Assembly (NCBI RefSeq): GCF_041146795.1
Contig: NC_135176.1
Span: forward strand, 20,495,286 to 20,559,285
Source of the DNA: Maylandia zebra
Lineage: Eukaryota > Chordata > Actinopteri > Cichliformes > Cichlidae
Length of the DNA stretch: 64,000 bases
Reading direction: 5' to 3'
Position numbers and translations under genes: made by a program. The first letter of the stretch is position 1, and each line of letters starts with the position of its first letter. The notes beneath the pieces were generated by a model. That model did not search any database. It was not told where the DNA came from and saw only the letters and a program-made list of their open reading frames with translations. Positions 60,701 to 64,000 of the stretch are shown piece after piece.

Positions 60701-63700
60701 TAAAAATCTCTAATGGGACGCATTATGCTCATTTCCAGGTCCATCTCTAGATCGTTAGACTCTAGCAGAGATGCTCTGCATGAGTCATGGTTCCAAAATA
60801 ATCTTTATCATATACTGGGCCCCAGTGCAGAGTATTAAACCATTTTGCTCCTCTCCCTTTAGGTCACCTTCTGATTGGCTGCACCTCACAAAATCAAAAT
60901 TTAAACAGCAGATGGAGGGAACTGGGCCATATTAATGATTTCCCCTCTTTCTGAAATCATAAAGAGAATAAACTGCCTGACAAGGAGCTTTTTGAGCAGT
61001 GTGACACCTAAAGTATAGCCTCACAGCGATTACTTAAGAGTTTGGGTATTTTTAATATGATCATCAACAATTCTAAAAGTGCATTACATTAGACAGCTAT
61101 TTTTATATAACAAAAAGGGTTAATTTTAAAAGCAATTATATTTTCTGTTTGTTTTTCTGAGGGTATGACATTGTAAGTACATACTTGTATGTATTTGAAA
61201 TCTCCATCCAGGGCTTCCTCTGGTGATTTGCATCCTGGTGCTCATCGTGAACAAAGAGGCCTACGGCAGTCACATCTACACAGACACTTCTTCTTCTACC
61301 TTACAGCTGCTGGACAACTCTGATAACTTGTGAGTTTTGGATTCATCTTTTATTCATTTTTCATATCTTGATACATACTTGATGATCTGAAGAGAGTTGA
61401 AGGTTTCATTCAGCTTTCACATAGAATCTCTCTCTATATCTAAAGAATCTATATCTATCTCTTAGCTGGAAAAAAATGAATATCACAACATATTTTCTCC
61501 AATTACAAAAGCAAATCCATGATGTAAAACCACAAATCTTCAAAAATAGATAAAACCATTTCCTTCACATTTTATTTTCAGCCAGATCAAGCTGATCTGA
61601 TTTCATATTGGAAGTCATGTAACATGGTATTACACTCTCGGGCTATCCAAACACATGATTCAAGAATGATAAGTCAGTAAGATGTTTTCATTAGTTGCAG
61701 AAGGTTCAAATACGACCACACTGATCATTCATCGTGTTCACTGATCTCGTCTACTAATGCCTCGTCTGTCTTTTTCCTGTTTGTCACCCTCCCAGCTGCT
61801 GGCTCCAGGACGATGTGACATTTTATGTGTCTGTGGTTGCCTACGCTGTGTTCATCTTTCTCTTCAACACCGGGGTAAATCATTTCACATTTCATTAAAG
61901 ATTTTACTTGTCAGATTGTTATGTGTTCTCCTTATTCCTTTTAAATTCAACATTTTTCATTTGTTTCTATATCAGGATTTAACAGGCAACGTTTTTGATA
62001 ATCAGTACAGACTGGATAACTTGTCTTCAGAAACATTTTTTGTGGCACAAATTCAACAAGTTGCTGGAAAGATTCCTGAAACATTTTGGTATCCATTGAC
62101 ATGGCAGCATCACACAATTGCTGCAGATTTGTCAGCTGCGTGTCCATGATGTCAATCTTACGTTTTACCTAATCTGGTGATCACTGAGGCCTGGTGACTG
62201 TGAAGGCCATCTAAGAACCATAAATTCACTGCCATGTTTAAGGAACCAGTTTGAAATTTTCAGAAATTTTTGACATGGTGAATTATCCTGCTGCAGCAAC
62301 CATGAGAAGATGGGTACGCTGTGATCAAAGAGGAATGGAGATGGTGAGAAATAATGCTCAAGCAACTTGTGGCGTTTGAATGATGCTCAGATGGTACGAA
62401 GTGGCCCAAAGTGTGCCTAGAAAATATTCCCAACACCCTTACACCACCAGCAGCCTGAACTGTTGATATAACGCAGGATGGATCCATGCTTTAATGTTGT
62501 TTATACCAAATTATGATAATCAGAACTGATCATCAGAAATCTTCATTCTGATGCTCAGCCTGAATTTCCGCAGGTTGCCTTGACCATGTCTACATACCTA
62601 AATGCACTGAGCTGCTGCCATGTGATTGGCTGACTAGACATTTGCATTAATGAGCAGCTGAACAGTTTTATCTAACAAAGTGGCTGGTGGAGTTAGAAAA
62701 AAACCCCTTCATATTAGACACATTCTTTATTACTGTGTAAATTTGCTTTTGACCCTTTTACCATGTGCCTGTAATCCAACCACTCTGAGGCTTCTTTTCA
62801 ATCTCCTCTTAGGTTTTTGTGGTGGTTCTAATCCAGATTCGACGTATGCGAGCCAACAGCCCGGCGGGGACCAGGAGTGGAGTCATGCAGGACTTGAAAG
62901 GAGTTGCCAGTCTAACCTTGTTACTGGGGCTAACATGGACTCTTGGCTTCTTTGGCTGGGGGCCAGGCAGAATAGTTCTGCTGTATCTGTTCTCTGGACT
63001 CAACAGCCTGCAAGGTTGTCCTTTTGTACAGAGGCAGTTAATGAAAGCTCGATAACGTCCAGATAGAATTTTATTTTAAGTTTGAAAGTCATCAAGCTTA
63101 TTTTTACCATATAAGTAACTGTTTAGCCTCAATCTGTTGAGGTTTTTTTGAATACTTAACGTCTCGGTCAGCCAAGTGTGTCTTTATTAGCTGACATGAA
63201 CATCTGGCTGTGTTAGTTCTTCTTTTCAGTCAGTCAAAACAATTTTGAGAAGTAAGGATAGTGTAATATGCCAAAGATCAAACATTATAAACATGCACGG
63301 ACTTGTAAAAAGATGGTGCTTTACTTTTAAGAAGACGACCTTTTGGGTGTTGTTGTGGATTTATTTATTGTGTGAAATTTTGCTAACCACGTGTGCAGTT
63401 TTCCACAACAACCCGCTTTGCAACCGGAGTTCAAAAGAAGCTCGGATGAAGAAAAAAAAAAAAAGATGAAAAGGAAGATTTCAAACAGCCAAATGATGCA
63501 ACCATATCACAACAGCTTTCACCTCTACTGATCCCTCTTATAATACTTTCTTTTGTATGAGTGAAGCAACCACCGCTGTTTACTTCTCTATATGAAATTA
63601 TTCCAGAGAAAATTAGAAATACCTGCGCGAGGAACAAAGAGCTTCAAACCCAGATCTTATCTAATCTTGAGCTCACGACCTTTTCTTACTTTTCTATTTG

Positions 63701-63837
63701 CTGCAGGACTTTTCATATTCTTCTTCCACTGTTTAATGAAGGAGAACGTCAGGAAACAGTGGAGGATTCACCTCTGCTTTGGCCGTTTTCGACTTGAGGA
63801 GCACTCTGGTATGGGACCCACACGTAACACAGTGTGA
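42756..63837 (+). CDS. adgrg4: Adhesion G-protein-coupled receptor G4-like (GPR112-like)
   Basis: Orphan adhesion GPCR at the plasma membrane. Coding exons: 42756-42834, 49889-50019, 50132-50369, 50836-51120, 52436-52533, 52906-52967, 53113-53158, 53335-53363, 53642-53796, 54611-54817, 54905-54978, 55117-55184, 55291-55327, 55423-55445, 55669-55814, 55903-56032, 56909-57009, 57159-57363, 57446-57628, 58307-58439, 58536-58661, 58754-58799, 58886-58989, 59921-60042, 60349-60617, 61212-61329, 61796-61874, 62813-63014, 63707-63837. Phases agree; about 1,208 aa. Seen: signal peptide; pentraxin-like domain to about 244; SEA-like module 245-374; Thr-rich linker to 443; second SEA-like module to about 559; GLFVWPET hormone-receptor motif near 580; [20 protein letters not shown] with cleavage predicted at Leu895/Thr896; seven TM helices from about 915; KENVRKQWR after TM7. 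Pentraxin plus the fhl1 neighbour favour ADGRG4 over ADGRG6/G2. The last exon may instead splice at 63808. Confidence 0.85.
43797..43801 (+). repeat. Target-site duplication of LTR element (left)
   Basis: GTTTC directly precedes the left LTR and is repeated exactly after the right LTR at 49149-49153. Confidence 0.9.
43802..44479 (+). repeat. Left LTR
   Basis: 678 bp, TG...CA ends with a perfect 10-bp terminal inverted repeat. The AATAAA at 44392-44397 marks the probable polyadenylation signal. Four ORF translations inside it are identical to those of the right LTR. Confidence 0.92.
44474..48451 (+). CDS. LTR-element ORF, tandem-repeat-rich protein of unknown function
   Basis: 1,325 codons. 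The first ATG lies in the last bases of the LTR; the ATG at 44498 (residue 9, MDPATHN) is an equally good start and sits in a gag-like context. Residues about 20-95 look globular ([13 protein letters not shown], then [20 protein letters not shown]). A basic stretch [12 protein letters not shown] follows near 112-123, possibly nuclear or nucleic-acid binding. Residues 130-700 are Ser/Pro/Val-rich with [12 protein letters not shown] degenerate repeats. From about residue 810 the protein is tandem repeats: about three copies of a 41-residue unit, six of [10 protein letters not shown] and fourteen of SSAAAASEP. An Arg-rich end has three copies of [14 protein letters not shown]. The ORF stops directly before the polypurine tract. 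I recognise no capsid, zinc knuckle, protease or polymerase motif. It could be a gag-derived or captured sequence; function unknown. Confidence 0.7.
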   Translation: MTEERDHDMDPATHNPSAELREDLIYTVEYHCQEWEVLPGDEHREVVAVRLQRMVSGLPWLFGALHPHIRDFLVSTVGIRPELPLQCEESEDVQPGPLEDSRSGSSPPPSRRKRRSRRRRSRAAEQFSSLGESDCASHSQPKFSGPGLHDFSTTVSNSVLPAIVFPESDNSTTVCLDSGDTIQRGTSVSDHSPVASNLCVFEPSDFCKARSMSFDLTDMNVLHVETAEPKTAILHQTHLHTATSIAAPQNCFNQPVHSGVFQSELSHTPPPSSAKPSETECSVTDAPSSNCFMCQPVVSFDMSSGAQSGPQPVFNHSVSRVSGNKMVASFAKLTERLGLSVKELLDQVKFCDPRQRMLDPVRYSSEPVAVKTVVGVTSSLDCVAPHPVQSESACRVGSPMDYMKIDFVSQPVFVLPASILKRTVSGVLPSLTCVRQHTVPQETVVDVVCFETASVTVPELTSSRTASANLESVIAVDFLGPACFKPRSPKTEFGVNNLVFPVSVAAPELCSQTPVPVTRAAQAQLSLAPVSVPRERVAEVQPVPASIPSLAEAPFIPAPVPAPRVGLMDTQPSPVPVPVPRVRSAVTLPTPAPVSVPRVGATEVQLAPTPTPAPRVKAARAQLIPAPVSVPRAGMAGVRPGPAPVPRRRTAKSQSPAQSPVQLPVGPPSLQSPLQLALLSITQSVAQLLAQFSVLSPAPSLAQLAQSPAESIAQQPIQTLPTSTESLCELSPPAEDCAVLTNFGQTVCPAQPQPLHPKPAACPVPLQLASAVPEVPAPAGSASVSAGGSGEPLQHLVSAGGSAQPGQHLPVSAGGSEGPVQPPVSAGGSEGPVQQPSSSAGGSGEPHQPHATSAGGSEGPVQPPVSAGGSEGPVQQPSSSAGGSGEPHQPHATSAGGSEGPVQPPVSAGGSEGPVQQPSSSAGGSGEPHQPHATSAGGSEGPVQPPVSAGGSEGPIQPPSASPGPASEPSASPGPASEPSASPGPASEPSASPGPASEPSASPGPASEPSASPGPASEPSSAAAASEPSSAAAASEPSSAAAASEPSSAAAASEPSSAAAASEPSSAAAASEPSSAAAASEPSSAAAASEPSSAAAASEPSSAAAASEPSSAAAASEPSSAAAASEPSSAAAASEPSSAAAASEPSASSVAASACASSGPVPTGPWPARLTLESRRCLPRGRPPELLRRLLRRRRCLPRGRPPELLRRLLRRRRCLPRGRPPELLRLLRRRRCLPHGRPPDQLCHLCHPPGRPPDRVTRELLCLWALGRPPELYIDYGHVLLCFLLFVLFPVLVPPSWSPASRPGWVVFCFCFCFSGLGCQEPAL
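46906..47340 (+). repeat. 123-bp tandem repeat inside LTR ORF
   Basis: CTGTCTCCGCTGGAGGGTCC recurs with a 123-bp period (for example from 46941 and 47064). Each unit encodes 41 residues built from [10 protein letters not shown] modules. About three full copies. Confidence 0.88.
47351..47530 (+). repeat. 30-bp minisatellite, six copies
   Basis: Six identical 30-bp units encoding [10 protein letters not shown] (starting with TCAGCCTCGCCTGG), with no visible substitutions. Confidence 0.93.
47531..47908 (+). repeat. 27-bp minisatellite, fourteen copies
   Basis: Fourteen 27-bp units encoding SSAAAASEP (starting TCGTCAGCTGCAGCAG). The last two carry a silent CCGAG to CTGAG change. Confidence 0.92.
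48001..48200 (+). repeat. 57/54-bp tandem repeat, about 3.5 copies
   Basis: CTGCCTTCCGCGCGGCCGGC recurs at 48001, 48058 and 48115 with a 57-bp period, then 48169 after a 54-bp unit. GC-rich, encodes [18 protein letters not shown] units. Confidence 0.85.
48450..48461 (+). other. Polypurine tract of LTR element
   Basis: AGGGGGGGGTGA directly abuts the right LTR, the standard position for plus-strand priming. Confidence 0.8.
48462..49148 (+). repeat. Right LTR
   Basis: 687 bp. It matches the left LTR apart from an extra 9-bp tandem unit in GGGCCATGTGGGCCATGTGG near the 5' end. AATAAA at 49061-49066. Confidence 0.92.
52436..53796 (+). other. adgrg4 ectodomain module A (five exons, SEA-like)
   Basis: Five exons of 98, 62, 46, 29 and 155 nt. 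They open with [10 protein letters not shown] and close with [20 protein letters not shown]. Exon-end phases 0,2,0,2,1 equal those of module B at 54905-55814. The fold is proposed as SEA-like from the strand-helix pattern; not verified. Confidence 0.55.
54611..54817 (+). other. Thr/Ser-rich linker exon of adgrg4
   Basis: 69 codons, mostly Thr, Ser and Pro (for example [15 protein letters not shown]), a likely mucin-type O-glycosylated linker between the two modules. In mammalian ADGRG4 the corresponding low-complexity stretch is known to be very long. Confidence 0.65.
54905..55814 (+). other. adgrg4 ectodomain module B (five exons, SEA-like)
   Basis: Five exons of 74, 68, 37, 23 and 146 nt. 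They open with [13 protein letters not shown] and close with [20 protein letters not shown], with the same phase series as module A. Corresponding exons have related sequence and the same order. Confidence 0.55.
57655..58010. mobile_element. Nested repeats: SINE-like copy inside a Tc1-like end
   Basis: 57,655-57,740 carries GCTGCTGCCATGTGATTGGC and 57,968-58,008 carries CTGCATTAAGAAGCAGGTGA, the two parts of the same Tc1-like terminal region that is contiguous near 62,600-62,690. Between them lies a dispersed repeat containing CCTGGTTCTGCTGGAGGTCT, GTTAAAAGGGAGTTTTTCCT and a TATATAAATAAAACTGAAT tail, common in teleosts. Confidence 0.6.
59162..59175 (+). promoter_or_regulatory. CTCF-like motif
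   Basis: CCAGCAGAGGGCAC fits the CTCF core. It lies in the adgrg4 intron between the GPS and first-TM exons. Confidence 0.4.
61975..62690 (-). mobile_element. Degenerate Tc1/mariner-like fragment in adgrg4 intron
   Basis: The minus strand near 62,147-62,020 reads [20 protein letters not shown] and QQLVEFVP, the C-terminal tail of a Tc1-like transposase. AATATTCCCAACACC near 62,430 and the CATTAATGAGCAGCTGAACA end with AACAAAGTGGCTGG mark the terminal region. It resembles the family at 35,450, but with many substitutions. Confidence 0.65.
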
Positions 63838-64000
63838 CCTCATCAATTCAGTTCAGTTACTTTTATGGCAACCTTTTTGTCGAGGCTCATAAAGTAGTAC
63901 TGAAATTAGTACATGATACTGATACTATGCAAAGACTCGATCACACTCAATCTAACAAATCTGTTTGTTTTGTTTGGTGCTGTTAAAAGTTCAACTTATG

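Overview
The window is vertebrate nuclear DNA, most likely from a percomorph teleost. It has long intron-rich genes, abundant Tc1/mariner and LINE debris, very long (CA)n tracts and a gypsy-style LTR insertion. No RNA genes, CRISPR arrays or prokaryotic features were seen. Gene models were built by hand from splice sites, reading phase and recalled vertebrate families; no database search was run.

Layout: (1) 1-5.7 kb is repeat-rich: a cut-off Tc1 element, a dead LINE reverse transcriptase broken by another repeat, a duplicated first exon of the neighbouring cytokine-receptor gene, and one orphan exon-like ORF. (2) 6.66-10.43 kb, minus strand: an eight-exon common cytokine receptor gamma chain gene (il2rg; WSDWS, one TM helix, Box 1). 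(3) 11.73-22.88 kb, plus strand, head-to-head with il2rg: slc9a6 (endosomal Na+/H+ exchanger NHE6), 16 coding exons, 707 aa. Three of its introns carry U12-type splice signals, one of them AT-AC, and another intron has a GC donor. (4) about 26.3-41.17 kb: fhl1 (four-and-a-half LIM protein), with a TATA-containing 5' exon, a 12-kb first intron and five coding exons giving 279 aa. (5) 42.76-63.84 kb: an adgrg4 (GPR112)-like adhesion GPCR rebuilt as 29 coding exons with phases that agree throughout, about 1,208 aa: signal peptide, pentraxin-like domain, two related SEA-like modules, Thr-rich linker, hormone-receptor-like motif, GAIN/GPS and 7TM. The 3' end may run past the window.

The order slc9a6-fhl1-adgrg4 matches the human Xq26 block (MAP7D3, which lies between FHL1 and ADGRG4 in human, was not seen here), which supports the paralogue calls. 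il2rg lies elsewhere on the human X.

The most unusual object is a very young 5.3-kb LTR element (43,802-49,148) in an adgrg4 intron. It has near-identical LTRs, a perfect 5-bp target duplication and a polypurine tract. It shows no protease, RT or integrase, and carries one 1,325-codon ORF built largely from four tandem-repeat families whose units are all multiples of three.
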